DNA of 64,000 nucleotides from Natronohydrobacter thiooxidans (lineage in GTDB: Bacteria; Pseudomonadota; Alphaproteobacteria; Rhodobacterales; Rhodobacteraceae), in assembly GCF_001884735.1 (NCBI RefSeq), contig NZ_MJAP01000003.1, positions 124,001-188,000 of the forward strand. Direction: 5' to 3'. The position numbers and the translations under genes were made by a program. The notes beneath the pieces are model-generated. The model was given only the letters and a program-made list of their open reading frames with translations, made no database searches and was not told the origin of the DNA. Numbering within the stretch: position 1 is the stretch's first letter; every line of letters starts with the position of its first letter. Shown one piece after another: positions 16,456 through 24,922 of the stretch.

Positions 16456-16498
16456 CATGTAGCCTGTTCGCTTACACATGTCAAGCATTAGCTTACAC
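16456..16498 (-). promoter_or_regulatory. higBA promoter with direct-repeat operator
   Basis: On the minus strand a perfect TTGACA (16479-16484) and a weaker TACATG (16456-16461) are 17 bp apart. GTGTAAGC occurs twice, 21 bp apart (16470-16477 and 16491-16498), on either side of the -35 box, a good position for HigA repression. The start codon at 16450 lies only 5 nt from the -10, which suggests a leaderless message. Confidence 0.6.
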
Positions 16499-17050
16499 CT
16501 TGCGGGCCAGAAGAAAGGTCTCAAAGTCAGCGTTTTCAAGGAAGGCGGCACTTTCGGCCTTGTGCCGCGCGAGGAACTTATCTGCCAAAGCTGCGCCCCC
16601 GACGATGGCAAAGCCCGGAATCCACCAAAGGAACGTGGTGAGAGACAGTGTTGTTGAAAAGATCGCAACAAGCAATGGCCCCAAAATGAAGGGCATAGCG
16701 ACGAGCGGCAACCATCGAAGGGGCTTGAGCTTCCGGTCCGCGTCGCGGGCAATGATCTCGTGTTTCCCGCGCAGGTCACGCTCCCAAGCCAAGTACTCAT
16801 CTTCGATCTGACCGTGCAGATAGTGTCCGCACCGGCAGTAGGCGCGAGACAGGTACTCCGTCTGTCCGCAAGCCGCGCAGCAGATCGAATTCTGGCTCCC
16901 GGGTTCTGGCCGTAAGGCAGGCTCTGGGGGGCACTTGTCATCCATCTGGTAAGAGGGCGCGCTTCCCAGAAACCGCTCGACATCTCGACTGAACCGCACC
17001 TTGCGCGGCTTCAGCCTTCTCACTTCTTCCGGAAATTCATCGTCTAACAT
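16493..17050 (-). CDS. Zinc-ribbon membrane protein, unknown function
   Basis: 185 aa. A hydrophilic N-terminus carries CCAACGQ...AYCRCG (about 58-75), a plausible zinc ribbon. Two hydrophobic segments follow at about 112-130 and 137-155 (LPLVAMPFILGPLLVAIF; FLWWIPGFAIVGGAALA), then a charged tail. Start and repressor stop share one base (TGATG), so it is translated from the repressor transcript. Superinfection exclusion is one possibility for a gene in this place, but nothing in the sequence proves it. Confidence 0.6.
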   Translation of the reverse strand: MLDDEFPEEVRRLKPRKVRFSRDVERFLGSAPSYQMDDKCPPEPALRPEPGSQNSICCAACGQTEYLSRAYCRCGHYLHGQIEDEYLAWERDLRGKHEIIARDADRKLKPLRWLPLVAMPFILGPLLVAIFSTTLSLTTFLWWIPGFAIVGGAALADKFLARHKAESAAFLENADFETFLLARKV

Positions 17051-17484
17051 CAGCTCACCAGCCTCAAAATGCTGTCGATTCTTGTTGTGTCCGGGCCCTC
17101 GGTCTCGGGGCCCAGGGTGTCGGCGTTCAGGGCCTCATCGAACAGAAATTCGATCGCGTCCCACTTCTTCTCGGGGGTTACGGTCAGTCCGCGTTCGATG
17201 ATCCGACGCTCGACCGCGATGCCGATCCTGCGGTAGGCAATGGCAGCCTCTTCATGGTGGCGGCTCTTGCCGGTCTCTGTGTCGCCCTCCAGCATCCAGA
17301 GCGGGTCCACGTCGAACTCTTCATAGATCACCAACAGCAGCTGGGCCGTCAGGTCCCGCTGGCCACGTTCGTAGTTCTGATAGGCGCTCCGACTGATGCC
17401 AAGGCGCTGCGACATCTCCTCTTGAGAGAGCCGGAACTTGTTTCGGACGGCGGCAAGGCGGTTTCCAAGGCCAACTACAGCCAT
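17050..17484 (-). CDS. XRE-family repressor of the integrative element
   Basis: 144 aa from ATG 17484. Residues 6-65 form a CI-type helix-turn-helix (AAVRNKFRLSQEEMSQRLGI, RSAYQNYERG) with the DPLWMLEG ending common in phage-type regulators. The C-terminal half is helical and lacks a visible LexA-type Ser/Lys protease pair. It is divergent from the xis-int genes across a 175-bp control region, so it probably keeps excision off. Confidence 0.8.
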   Translation of the reverse strand: MAVVGLGNRLAAVRNKFRLSQEEMSQRLGISRSAYQNYERGQRDLTAQLLLVIYEEFDVDPLWMLEGDTETGKSRHHEEAAIAYRRIGIAVERRIIERGLTVTPEKKWDAIEFLFDEALNADTLGPETEGPDTTRIDSILRLVS

Positions 17485-17490
17485 GATCAA

Positions 17491-17659
17491 CTTTCGTTTG
17501 TATTTGTGTTGACCTCATTTGTAATCATATCTATCTGATAGTGACACGAACGATGGCGACACGCGTGATTCATCCAAGATCAGCGTAGTTTTGTTTCTTT
17601 CTGAACGCAAAACGAAATCTATCGCCTTGTTTTGTGAGCAGAACAGAAGGGCGCGAAGC
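17491..17659. promoter_or_regulatory. Divergent control region between repressor and xis/int
   Basis: Contains a perfect inverted repeat CTATC-T-GATAG (17531-17541) and three copies of GTTTTG/CAAAAC (17588-17593, 17608-17613 inverted, 17629-17634). The segment is AT-rich compared with its surroundings. These are candidate repressor or excisionase sites. Confidence 0.45.
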
Positions 17660-17878
17660 ATGACCAAACTTCTCGAAACACCCAAGGAACTGGCGGACCG
17701 CGTGGGCATCCCGGTGACCAACATCCGCTATCTGATCCGCGAAGACATGCTGGATCACATCTTCACCGCCCCGGGCAAACGGAACCCGAAGATCCCCAGC
17801 GGCGCCTGGGAGAAGTATGTCTCGCAGTTCACCGTCACGGCAGAACGCAAGACCGCCCGTAGCGGCCGGAAAGGGTGA
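17660..17878 (+). CDS. Small HTH protein, excisionase-like
   Basis: 72 aa from ATG 17660, with GAAGGG upstream. LLETPKELADRVGIPVTNIRYLI followed by RNPKIPSGAWEKYV is the MerR/excisionase winged-helix pattern (HTH_17 type) used to read a site and then bend DNA. A basic tail ends the protein. It stands first in the apparent xis-int transcript. Confidence 0.7.
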   Translation: MTKLLETPKELADRVGIPVTNIRYLIREDMLDHIFTAPGKRNPKIPSGAWEKYVSQFTVTAERKTARSGRKG

Positions 17879-17882
17879 GGCG

Positions 17883-18230
17883 ATGATGAACACCGAACAT
17901 GCGGAGCAGTCCCAGATCCTCTCAATCGGCAAGACGCCCGCTCAGTGGGTCGAGATCATGGCCACGCACGGGATCGAGATTTCCGAGCGGACCCTGCGCG
18001 AGAAGGCCAACGACACCGGTGCGTTCTTCCGACTGGGTCGCACCATGCTGATCACGCCCGCGCAGATTGACACCATCTTCGAGGAAGGACAGGCATGCCG
18101 CTCGAAATCTACAAGCGTGGCTCCGTCTTCTGGGTCAAGGGCTGGGTCGAATACAATGGCCGACCGATCGCCGGTCCATACCGCCAAAGCACGCGAGCGA
18201 CTACTGAAGCTGGCGCGCGGGACTGGATAA
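17883..18230 (+). CDS. Second small DNA-binding protein upstream of int
   Basis: 115 aa from ATG 17883 (ATG 17886 is equivalent). Residues 20-70 (PAQWVEIMATHGIEISERTL, GAFFRLGRTMLITPAQID) look like an excisionase-type helix-turn-helix. The last 45 residues or so overlap the start of int by 136 nt in another frame and are of low complexity, so the functional part is the N-terminal 70 residues. Possible roles are excisionase partner or directionality factor. Confidence 0.55.
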   Translation: MMNTEHAEQSQILSIGKTPAQWVEIMATHGIEISERTLREKANDTGAFFRLGRTMLITPAQIDTIFEEGQACRSKSTSVAPSSGSRAGSNTMADRSPVHTAKARERLLKLARGTG

Positions 18231-19201
18231 ACGACGAAACACAGCTTCAGGTCCGCAAGTATCTGATCGGGGAAGAGCATAGCCTGCGCTTTGCCGATGC
18301 CGTCGATTTCTACCATCCCTCCGCCAAGACCGCGAAGCAGCTTCTACCGATCCTGGACGAGATCGGGGACATGCCGCTGGGGGCGATCACGGGCGCACTG
18401 CTGAAAAGCCTTGGTCGCAAGCTGAAGCCGAACGCCTGCACCGATACCTGGTGGCGCGAGATCGTGACCCCCGCGCGGGCGGTCATCAACAACGCGCATG
18501 AACACAAGGGCACACCGCTTCTGCGGGTGAAGCGCTATGACAAGTTCGAGCGGATCGCGCAGGACCAGCGGCGGCGCAAGCCCAGCCGGATCGAGCGCAT
18601 CCCCGCGACACGCGACTGGATCGAGGCCTTCTGTGCCGCTGCTGATCCCTACAACGCAGCCATGGTGCGTTTCATGTTCGAGACGGCGGCGCGGATCGAT
18701 CAGGCGGTGTCTATCGAACCCGATGACCTGCGACCGGCTACCTGCGAGGTGCGCGTCAAGGCGCAGAAGGGCCACCCGGAAGGCTGGATTACCGTTTCGC
18801 CGCAAATGATGGCGGAGCTGGTGGCGTTGAAGCCCAAGCGGCCAAAGAACCTGAAGACGGGGCAACTGCTGTCGCCGCGCGTGTTCGGCTATGGCAGCCC
18901 GACCGGCTACAACAACCGCTGGAAGACGATCTGCAAGCACGCGGGCATCCCGTACCTGTCGGCGCACCCCGCCGGGCGGCACGGGTTTTTCACCGAACTG
19001 GTGGTGCGGCAGGGTGTCGATCCGGTCACGGCGGCCAAGGCAGGTCGCTGGTCAGACCCCAATCTGCCCATGCGCATCTATGCCCATGCAGAGACCGACG
19101 AGGCCGATGTCAGGGCGCGGTTTCGTACAAACTATGCACAGCCGATCCTTACCGAGAAGCCCAAGCACAAGAAAACAAAGAAAGATCAGACAAATGAATG
19201 A
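18095..19201 (+). CDS. int: Tyrosine-type site-specific integrase
   Basis: 368 aa from ATG 18095, with AGGAAGGA 6-13 nt upstream. An N-terminal beta-rich arm-type domain (MPLEIYKRGSVFWVKGW) is followed by a SAM-like core-binding domain and the catalytic domain: box I Arg200 (FETAARIDQAV), box II segment HPAGRHGFFTEL (291-302) with Arg295 and His296, W319 (AGRWSDP), and nucleophile Tyr329 (MRIYAHAE). The canonical HxxR spacing is off by one, with His291 four residues before Arg295. It ends 2 nt before attR in tRNA-Arg. Confidence 0.9.
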   Translation: MPLEIYKRGSVFWVKGWVEYNGRPIAGPYRQSTRATTEAGARDWINDETQLQVRKYLIGEEHSLRFADAVDFYHPSAKTAKQLLPILDEIGDMPLGAITGALLKSLGRKLKPNACTDTWWREIVTPARAVINNAHEHKGTPLLRVKRYDKFERIAQDQRRRKPSRIERIPATRDWIEAFCAAADPYNAAMVRFMFETAARIDQAVSIEPDDLRPATCEVRVKAQKGHPEGWITVSPQMMAELVALKPKRPKNLKTGQLLSPRVFGYGSPTGYNNRWKTICKHAGIPYLSAHPAGRHGFFTELVVRQGVDPVTAAKAGRWSDPNLPMRIYAHAETDEADVRARFRTNYAQPILTEKPKHKKTKKDQTNE

Positions 19202-19203
19202 AT

Positions 19204-19281
19204 CCCTCCTAAGGGGCAGGTTGCAGGTTCGAATCCTGCCGGGGTCACCAAGAAACCCAATAAAATATGGCGTTTTGTCAG
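19204..19281. repeat. attR (right direct repeat)
   Basis: Repeats the tRNA-Arg 3' half (19204-19251 identical to 6024-6071) and the sequence beyond it. It cannot fold as a tRNA because the 5' half is missing. The next 200 bp up to tRNA-Glu hold no gene that I can support. Confidence 0.93.
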
Positions 19282-19488
19282 GGACTTGCGAAAGCGGCTG
19301 CGGAAACGCTGATGGCTTTCGCGGGCATCCGGCGGGCGGACGAAATTTCTGAACAGAAACCCGACAATTTGACCGCCGGTTCAATACACAGCGGCATTGC
19401 ATGAACTGAGTTTCCGAAAAACGACGACACCCATCGCCGTGTCGGAGGGTTTTGCACTACAGGAAAACTACCACATTCTCGTAGAGAA

Positions 19489-19563
19489 TGGCAGCCCGTA
19501 GGGGAATCGAACCCCTCTTTCCAGGTTGAAAACCTGGCGTCCTAACCGATAGACGAACGGGCC
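19489..19563 (-). tRNA. tRNA-Glu (anticodon TTC)
   Basis: 75 nt on the minus strand. Acceptor GGCCCGT pairs with ACGGGCT (one G-U). The anticodon stem CCAGG/CCTGG holds loop TTTTCAA with TTC; the T arm is GGGG TTCGATT CCCC; CCA is encoded. It lies 88 bp downstream of recJ on the same strand. Confidence 0.97.
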
Positions 19564-19651
19564 ACGTTTGGCGTGTGCTGGCTTTTATGCAAAGCGAAAC
19601 TGCAGCGCAAGAGGGGAAGTCAGGTTTTTCGCATCAAGCCGAAAGAAAAAT

Positions 19652-21406
19652 TCACACCCCTGCGGGTCGCGCTGCATCATCCAGCCGGAGCTGGACGGTA
19701 GAGCGCCCACCCCATTGATTTATCTCCAACTTTCCTGCGAGATGCAGCCTTTGCCCCTGCGCGCCGGCAATCAGGGGCCCGAGCGCACTGTCGAACGCCC
19801 CGAAAGCGATGGCCTCCAGTGCTGCACCCTGGCCATCCGTGAAACGGGCGCGCAGATGCGTCTCGCCCATGCGTCGAATCGACTGGATGCGCATGTCGGG
19901 AAAAGCGAAACGCGGGGCTGGGGCAGATGCGCCGAAAGGCCCTGCGGCATCGAGCTGCGCCACGAGATCTGCGCTGGCCGCCGTCGGCATGAGCACGCCA
20001 TCCAGATGCAACGCCCGCATCCCCGTCTGCCCGGCCCCTTGCTGCGCCAGAAGCGCGTCAAGCCGGGCCATTGCCGCGTCGAGCTTGTCACGCGCCACCG
20101 TCAGACCGGCCGCCATCCGGTGCCCGCCGCCTTTTTCCAGAAGCCCTTCCTGTACCAGACGGTGGATTGCCGCCCCAAGATCGACACCCGGCACCGATCT
20201 GCCCGAGCCCTTGCCCTGCGCCCCCTCCAGGCCGATCACGATGGCGGGCCGGTTCATGGCTTCTTTCAGACGCGCCGCTGCAATCCCGATCACGCCGGGG
20301 TGCCAGCCATCACCAGCGGCCCAGACCAGTGCGCCCTCGGCCCCGCGCGTCTCTGCCTGGCTCAGGGCGGCCGCGCGGACAGCGGATTCGATCTCGCGAC
20401 GCTCGGAATTGAGCTGGTCAAGCCGCGCGGCGAGGGCCTCGGCCTCTTGCGGGTCTTCGCAGGCCAGAAGGCGCGCACCCAGATCCGCCGCCCCGATGCG
20501 CCCGCCCGCATTCACACGCGGCCCCAGAACGAAACCCAGATGATAGGCCGAAGGCGCGGTCTCCAGCCGCGCCACATCCGCCAGCGCGCGCAGGCCCACA
20601 CGCTGGCGCATGGCCATGACCTTCAGCCCCTGCCGCACGAAGGCGCGGTTCACCCCGATCAGCGGGGCGACATCCGCGACGGTCGCCAGCGCCACAAGGT
20701 CCAGCAGAGCCATCAGATCCGGCCCCTGCCGGTCGCGTCCGCGCAACTGACGATTGGCCTCCACCAGCATCAGAAATACAACGCCCGCAGCGCAGAGATG
20801 GCCCAGATCCCCGCTTTCATCCTGCCGGTTCGGATTGACCACGGCCAGAGCGGGCGGCAGGGTTTCCGCCCCGAGGTGATGATCCAGCACGATCACATCG
20901 GCGCCTGCGGCTGCCGCGATCGGCTCATGACTGAGCGTGCCGCAATCGACGCAGAGGATCAGGTCATGGGACTGTGCAAGCGCACGCATCGCGGGCGCGT
21001 TGGGCCCATATCCTTCCTCGATCCGGTCAGGAATATAGAGCGTTGCCTGCTGCCCCATCCCGCGCAGCCAGCACATCAGCAGGGCCGCCGAGGCGCCCCC
21101 GTCGACATCGTAATCTGCAAAGATCGCGATCTTTTCCCGTGCCACGACCGCTTCGAGAAGCCGCGCCGCAGCCTGCTCCATGTCACGCAGGCTGCGCGGG
21201 TCGGGCAGCAGATCACGCAGGGCCGGGCTGAGATAGGCCAGCGCGCCATCCGGCTCCACGCCCGCCCGCGCCAGCACCGAACAGACAGAGGGCGGCAGGC
21301 GCGTTGCCTGCACCAGAGCTTCGGCCTGTCGCGCGCGCAACGGGTCCGGACCGACCCAACGCCGCCCGAGAGCCGAGCTTTCAACCCCAAGAAAGGCAGC
21401 TTCCAT
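19652..21406 (-). CDS. recJ: Single-stranded-DNA exonuclease RecJ
   Basis: 584 aa, 5'-3' ssDNA exonuclease in recombination and mismatch repair. DHH-family motifs are present: IFADYDVDGGASA (motif I), CVDCGTLSHEP (motif II region), VLDHH (motif III), then the DHHA1 domain with KGSGRS and GGHRMAAGLTV. The length is normal. It lies downstream of glpX and hom on the same strand, an order I recall from Rhodobacterales. Confidence 0.95.
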   Translation of the reverse strand: MEAAFLGVESSALGRRWVGPDPLRARQAEALVQATRLPPSVCSVLARAGVEPDGALAYLSPALRDLLPDPRSLRDMEQAAARLLEAVVAREKIAIFADYDVDGGASAALLMCWLRGMGQQATLYIPDRIEEGYGPNAPAMRALAQSHDLILCVDCGTLSHEPIAAAAGADVIVLDHHLGAETLPPALAVVNPNRQDESGDLGHLCAAGVVFLMLVEANRQLRGRDRQGPDLMALLDLVALATVADVAPLIGVNRAFVRQGLKVMAMRQRVGLRALADVARLETAPSAYHLGFVLGPRVNAGGRIGAADLGARLLACEDPQEAEALAARLDQLNSERREIESAVRAAALSQAETRGAEGALVWAAGDGWHPGVIGIAAARLKEAMNRPAIVIGLEGAQGKGSGRSVPGVDLGAAIHRLVQEGLLEKGGGHRMAAGLTVARDKLDAAMARLDALLAQQGAGQTGMRALHLDGVLMPTAASADLVAQLDAAGPFGASAPAPRFAFPDMRIQSIRRMGETHLRARFTDGQGAALEAIAFGAFDSALGPLIAGAQGQRLHLAGKLEINQWGGRSTVQLRLDDAARPAGV

Positions 21407-21457
21407 GACCTGCCCTTTCAGTTCATCTTGCCTAAAATACTCAAACCAGTGTCCTGC

Positions 21458-21481
21458 GCGCGCGCCATTGGCGGCGCGCGC
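21458..21481 (-). terminator. GC-rich hairpin after glpX
   Basis: GCGCGCGCC (21458-21466) and GGCGCGCGC (21473-21481) form a perfect 9-bp stem with a 6-nt loop, starting 6 nt past the glpX stop. There is no T-run, so it may slow transcription or protect the mRNA end rather than stop polymerase. Confidence 0.45.
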
Positions 21482-21486
21482 CCCGA

Positions 21487-22452
21487 TCAGAGCGGCGAGC
21501 GGTAGCTCATGCGGCGCACCGATCCGGTTTTCGAACGCATCAGCAGCGTGTCGGTCGTCACCCAGCCGGGTTCGGTCTTGATGCCCTTCACGACCGACCC
21601 ATCCGTCACCCCGGTCGCCGCGAAGATCACATCGCCCATGATCATGTCGTCGCGCGTGTAGATGCGGTCGAAATCCTCGATCCCCGCACGGCGGGCGCGG
21701 GATTTCTCATCCTCGTTGCGAAACAGCAGCCGACCAAAGATCTGGCCGCCCATGCATTTCAGCGCCGCAGCCGCCAACACGCCCTCGGGGGCGCCGCCCG
21801 ACCCCATATACATGTCAATACCGGTCAGCACAGGCTCGGCACAATGGATCACCCCGGCAACATCGCCATCCATGATCAGCCGGATCGCAGCCCCGGTGGA
21901 GCGCAGATCGGCGATCATCTCCTCATGCCGGGGGCGTTCCAGCACGCAGACCGAGATATCTGCGGGTTCGCAGCCCTTGGCCTTGGCCAGGGCCCGCACG
22001 CGCTCGGCGGGCGTCATGTCCATCGTGACCGTATCCGGCGCATAGCCCGGCCCGATGGCCAGCTTGTCCATATAGACATCCGGTGCATGCAGCATTGTCC
22101 CGCGCGGGGCCATGGCGATGACGGTCAGCGCATTGGGGAAATCCTTGGCGGTCAGGGTCGTACCTTCCAGCGGGTCCAGCGCGATATCCACCTCAGGCCC
22201 CTGCCCCGTGCCGACTTCCTCGCCGATATAGAGCATCGGTGCCTCATCCCGCTCGCCCTCGCCGATCACGACGCGGCCCTGAATGTCGAGCATGTTGAGT
22301 TGTCGGCGCATCGCATCGACCGCGGCCTGATCTGCCGCTTTCTCATCACCGCGTCCGACAAGGCGGGCAGAGGCTAGCGCCGCCGCCTCGCTGACACGGG
22401 CAAGGCCCAATGACAGCATGCGATCATGAAATTCCGGGGTTGTGGTGGTCAT
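21487..22452 (-). CDS. glpX: Class II fructose-1,6-bisphosphatase
   Basis: 321 aa gluconeogenic phosphatase (FBP to F6P), also able to serve as sedoheptulose bisphosphatase in some alphaproteobacteria. Visible: VIGEGERDEAPMLYIGE, the metal site DPLEGTT, and IFAATGVTDGS near the C-terminus, all family signatures. Full length. It is downstream of hom (124-bp gap) and upstream of recJ. Confidence 0.95.
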   Translation of the reverse strand: MTTTTPEFHDRMLSLGLARVSEAAALASARLVGRGDEKAADQAAVDAMRRQLNMLDIQGRVVIGEGERDEAPMLYIGEEVGTGQGPEVDIALDPLEGTTLTAKDFPNALTVIAMAPRGTMLHAPDVYMDKLAIGPGYAPDTVTMDMTPAERVRALAKAKGCEPADISVCVLERPRHEEMIADLRSTGAAIRLIMDGDVAGVIHCAEPVLTGIDMYMGSGGAPEGVLAAAALKCMGGQIFGRLLFRNEDEKSRARRAGIEDFDRIYTRDDMIMGDVIFAATGVTDGSVVKGIKTEPGWVTTDTLLMRSKTGSVRRMSYRSPL

Positions 22453-22576
22453 CGGGCTGTCCCTTCACAAATGCTTTGCCTTGCTTCTACAGACTGGAAC
22501 GGCCTTCGCACAAGGCGCGTTCCGCATTCTGTGCCGATGTCAGCGCAAACGCCGCTCCAGGCGCGGCTGAAAGGAG

Positions 22577-23863
22577 TCAGTCTTCCTCGATCGCCAGCGC
22601 AACCGGTTCCCCCACGACGACGCCGGTTTTCATCGAGAGCGCAATCGCGTGGTCAATCGCATCACGCGTGGTCTTGTGGGTAATGATCAGAACCGGCGCG
22701 CGCGTGTCCTCATGGCCATATTGGCGCATCCGGTTGATCGAGACCCCGGCATTGCCCAGGGCTTCGGCCACCTTGGCCAAGGCGCCGGGCTTGTCCATCA
22801 GCCCCATGCGCAGATACCAGGGCTTCGAGCCCATCGCCTTGGCCGAAGGCGCTGTTTCCAGCGTCTCCGCAGGCTGACCAAAGACCGGCAGGCGGAAGCC
22901 GCGCGCAATATCCATGACATCGCCCATCACGGCGCTGGCGGTCGGCCCTTCGCCCGCGCCGGGGCCGCGCAGGATCACCTGCTGCACGGCGTCGCCCTCG
23001 ATGACGATCATATTCGTGCCGCCCTTGAGCTGCCCCAGCGGGCTGTCGGCGGGCACCAGGCAGGGCGTCATCGACTGCTCCAGACCCCGGCCGGTCATCT
23101 GCGCCACTCCGAGAAGCTTGATGCGCAGGCCCAGATCCGCGGCGGCGCGGATATCCTCGATCGAGATGCGCTCGATTCCTTCGAGCGCGATGGCGTCGAA
23201 ATCGGGGCGCGTGCCGAATGCAATGGCGCTCAGAAGCGTCAGCTTATGCGCCGCATCGATCCCGCCGACATCGAGCGTCGGATCGGCTTCGAGATAGCCA
23301 AGCTGGTTGGCCTCCTCGAATACCGTTTCATAGGGAAGCCCCGCATCTTCCATCCGGGTCAGGATATAGTTGCAGGTGCCGTTCATCACGCCCTTGACGC
23401 GGGTGATGCGATTGCCGGCCAACCCCTCGGTCAATGCCTTGATCACCGGGATCCCGCCAGCCACAGCGGCTTCGAAGCGAAGCGCCACACCCGCAGCTTC
23501 TGCCGCTTCGGCCAGGGCCTGACCATGGATCGCCAGAAGCGCCTTGTTCGCGGTCACGATATGCTTGCCCGCCGCAATGGCGGCTTCGGTCAGAGCCTTG
23601 GCCGGGCCATTCTCGCCGCCCATCAGTTCCACCACGACATCGATATCCGCGCGGCGCGCGAGTGCAACGGGGTCATCTTCCCAGTCATAGCCGGAAATAT
23701 CCACGCCCCGGTTGCGGGTGCGCGACCGCGCCGAGACCGCGACGACCTCGATGGGCCGTCCGGCGCGGCGGGCGAGCAGATCAGCATTGGTCTGCACGAT
23801 CCGCACCAGACCTGTGCCGACTGTGCCAAGCCCGGCAATTCCAAGGCGCAAGGGGGTGGTCAT
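22577..23863 (-). CDS. hom: Homoserine dehydrogenase
   Basis: 428 aa. It reduces aspartate 4-semialdehyde to homoserine for threonine, methionine and isoleucine synthesis. The NAD(P)-binding fold (GIAGLGTVGTGLV, 9-21), catalytic-domain signature region (GYLEADPTLDVGGIDAAHK) and a C-terminal ACT domain (KPWYLRMGLMDKPGALAKVA) are all seen, so threonine feedback is likely. It probably heads a hom-glpX-recJ transcript. Confidence 0.95.
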   Translation of the reverse strand: MTTPLRLGIAGLGTVGTGLVRIVQTNADLLARRAGRPIEVVAVSARSRTRNRGVDISGYDWEDDPVALARRADIDVVVELMGGENGPAKALTEAAIAAGKHIVTANKALLAIHGQALAEAAEAAGVALRFEAAVAGGIPVIKALTEGLAGNRITRVKGVMNGTCNYILTRMEDAGLPYETVFEEANQLGYLEADPTLDVGGIDAAHKLTLLSAIAFGTRPDFDAIALEGIERISIEDIRAAADLGLRIKLLGVAQMTGRGLEQSMTPCLVPADSPLGQLKGGTNMIVIEGDAVQQVILRGPGAGEGPTASAVMGDVMDIARGFRLPVFGQPAETLETAPSAKAMGSKPWYLRMGLMDKPGALAKVAEALGNAGVSINRMRQYGHEDTRAPVLIITHKTTRDAIDHAIALSMKTGVVVGEPVALAIEED

Positions 23864-23941
23864 GTCGCGATGCTCCGTTCACAGTCAAGATCTCGCGGCC
23901 CTGTTAGCGGCTTGCAGGCAGGCTTGCAACGCAGCATCTGC

Positions 23942-24015
23942 GGTAGGGTGCGTGCTCTCGCACGCACCTGTGTTCAACGGGCGACCAAAGGTGCGTGACA
24001 AGCACGCACCCTACC
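23942..24015. repeat. Nested inverted repeat of the GTAGGGTGCGTG type
   Basis: GGTAGGGTGCGTGCT (23942-23956) pairs with AGCACGCACCCTACC (24001-24015). Inside, GCACGCACCT (23960-23969) pairs with AGGTGCGTG (23989-23997). It covers the stop codon of the SBF gene. The same core palindrome recurs at 34933-34961, so this is a dispersed element. Confidence 0.7.
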
Positions 24016-24919
24016 GCGCCTCGACCCCCAGCTTGGCCGCATCGCGTGCCAATGCCTCGCGCGTCGCGTTGCGGCGATACCAGAGCGTGATCGCAGTCGA
24101 ACTCAGGACGATGAACAGCGAGTAGAGCACCGGGATCAGCAGCACCTCCTGCTGCATCGCGCCCGTGAAACTGAGGGTGATCACCAGAACCGCCAATGGC
24201 CCGTTCTGGATGCCGGTTTCAAGACTGATCGTGCGCGACCGGTTCGTGTCCTGCCCCAGCCCGCGCGCCACCCAATAGCCGAACAGCATGCCGATCAGCC
24301 CGATGCCGATGGTCGCGAAATAGATCGGAAAGCCGGTATCGAGCAGTAACTGATAATTGCGCGGCACCCAGCTTGCGATCAGGAACAGGATCACCACCAC
24401 CCCCATGAACGACCCGATCAGCTCGATGGTCGCGCCGATATTGGGGTTGAGCTTGCGCAACCCCATGCCGAGGACCGTGGGGATCAATAGAACAACCAGG
24501 ATTTGCGCCACATTGGCTGGCGGGATGGCGAAATCTCCGGTCACACCGGCAAGCCCACCATAAAAGCTGAGCAAGAGCGGCACCATGACCACTGCCACAA
24601 GCGTCGAAACCACTGTCATCATGATCGACAGCGCCAGCACGCCTTTCGAGAAATAGGCAAAGATATTCGAGGTCGTCCCCCCCGGCATACAGGCGATCAA
24701 CAAAAGCCCCACCACCAGCGCGGGCGGCAGGCCAAGCCCCACGGCCAGCAGGAAACCGAGGAAAGGCATGACCGCAAACTGACTCAAGAGCCCCACCAGG
24801 ATCCCCTTGGGCTTGCGAAAGGCGATGCGGAAATCGCGCGGCGTCATCGAGGCCCCCATGCCCAGCATGATCACCATCATCATGACGCCCAGAAGCGTCG
24901 TCTCCAGTTCGGTCAGCAT
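24011..24919 (-). CDS. Bile acid:sodium symporter (SBF) family protein
   Basis: 302 aa with about nine hydrophobic segments. LGMGASMTPRDFRIAFRKP near the N-terminus and CMPGGTTSNIFAYFSKG in the middle are SBF/BASS family hallmarks. Substrate is probably an organic anion, unknown here. ATG lies 3 nt after the acyl-CoA ligase stop on the same strand, so the two are co-expressed. The stop codon is inside a dispersed palindromic repeat. Confidence 0.85.
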   Translation of the reverse strand: MLTELETTLLGVMMMVIMLGMGASMTPRDFRIAFRKPKGILVGLLSQFAVMPFLGFLLAVGLGLPPALVVGLLLIACMPGGTTSNIFAYFSKGVLALSIMMTVVSTLVAVVMVPLLLSFYGGLAGVTGDFAIPPANVAQILVVLLIPTVLGMGLRKLNPNIGATIELIGSFMGVVVILFLIASWVPRNYQLLLDTGFPIYFATIGIGLIGMLFGYWVARGLGQDTNRSRTISLETGIQNGPLAVLVITLSFTGAMQQEVLLIPVLYSLFIVLSSTAITLWYRRNATREALARDAAKLGVEAR

Positions 24920-24922
24920 CGC

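Larger units (their letters stand above)
6024..19251. mobile_element. Integrative (mobilizable) element in tRNA-Arg
   Basis: About 13.2 kb bounded by a 48-bp exact direct repeat (6024-6071 and 19204-19251) made of the 3' part of tRNA-Arg. It holds an initiator-like gene, repeat arrays, a MobC-like gene, hipBA, a GHKL ATPase/receiver/methyltransferase cargo block, higBA, a phage-type repressor, two excisionase-like genes and a tyrosine integrase whose stop codon lies 2 nt before attR. No relaxase, coupling protein, conjugation or capsid genes are present, so transfer would need a helper. Cargo genes at about 9.8-15.7 kb are visibly richer in A/T codons than the flanks. Confidence 0.93.

Noticed and set aside
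16447..16983. 178-aa minus-strand frame
   Set aside because: It overlaps the 185-aa zinc-ribbon membrane protein in another frame and runs over the higBA promoter; the 185-aa frame has coherent Cys and membrane features.
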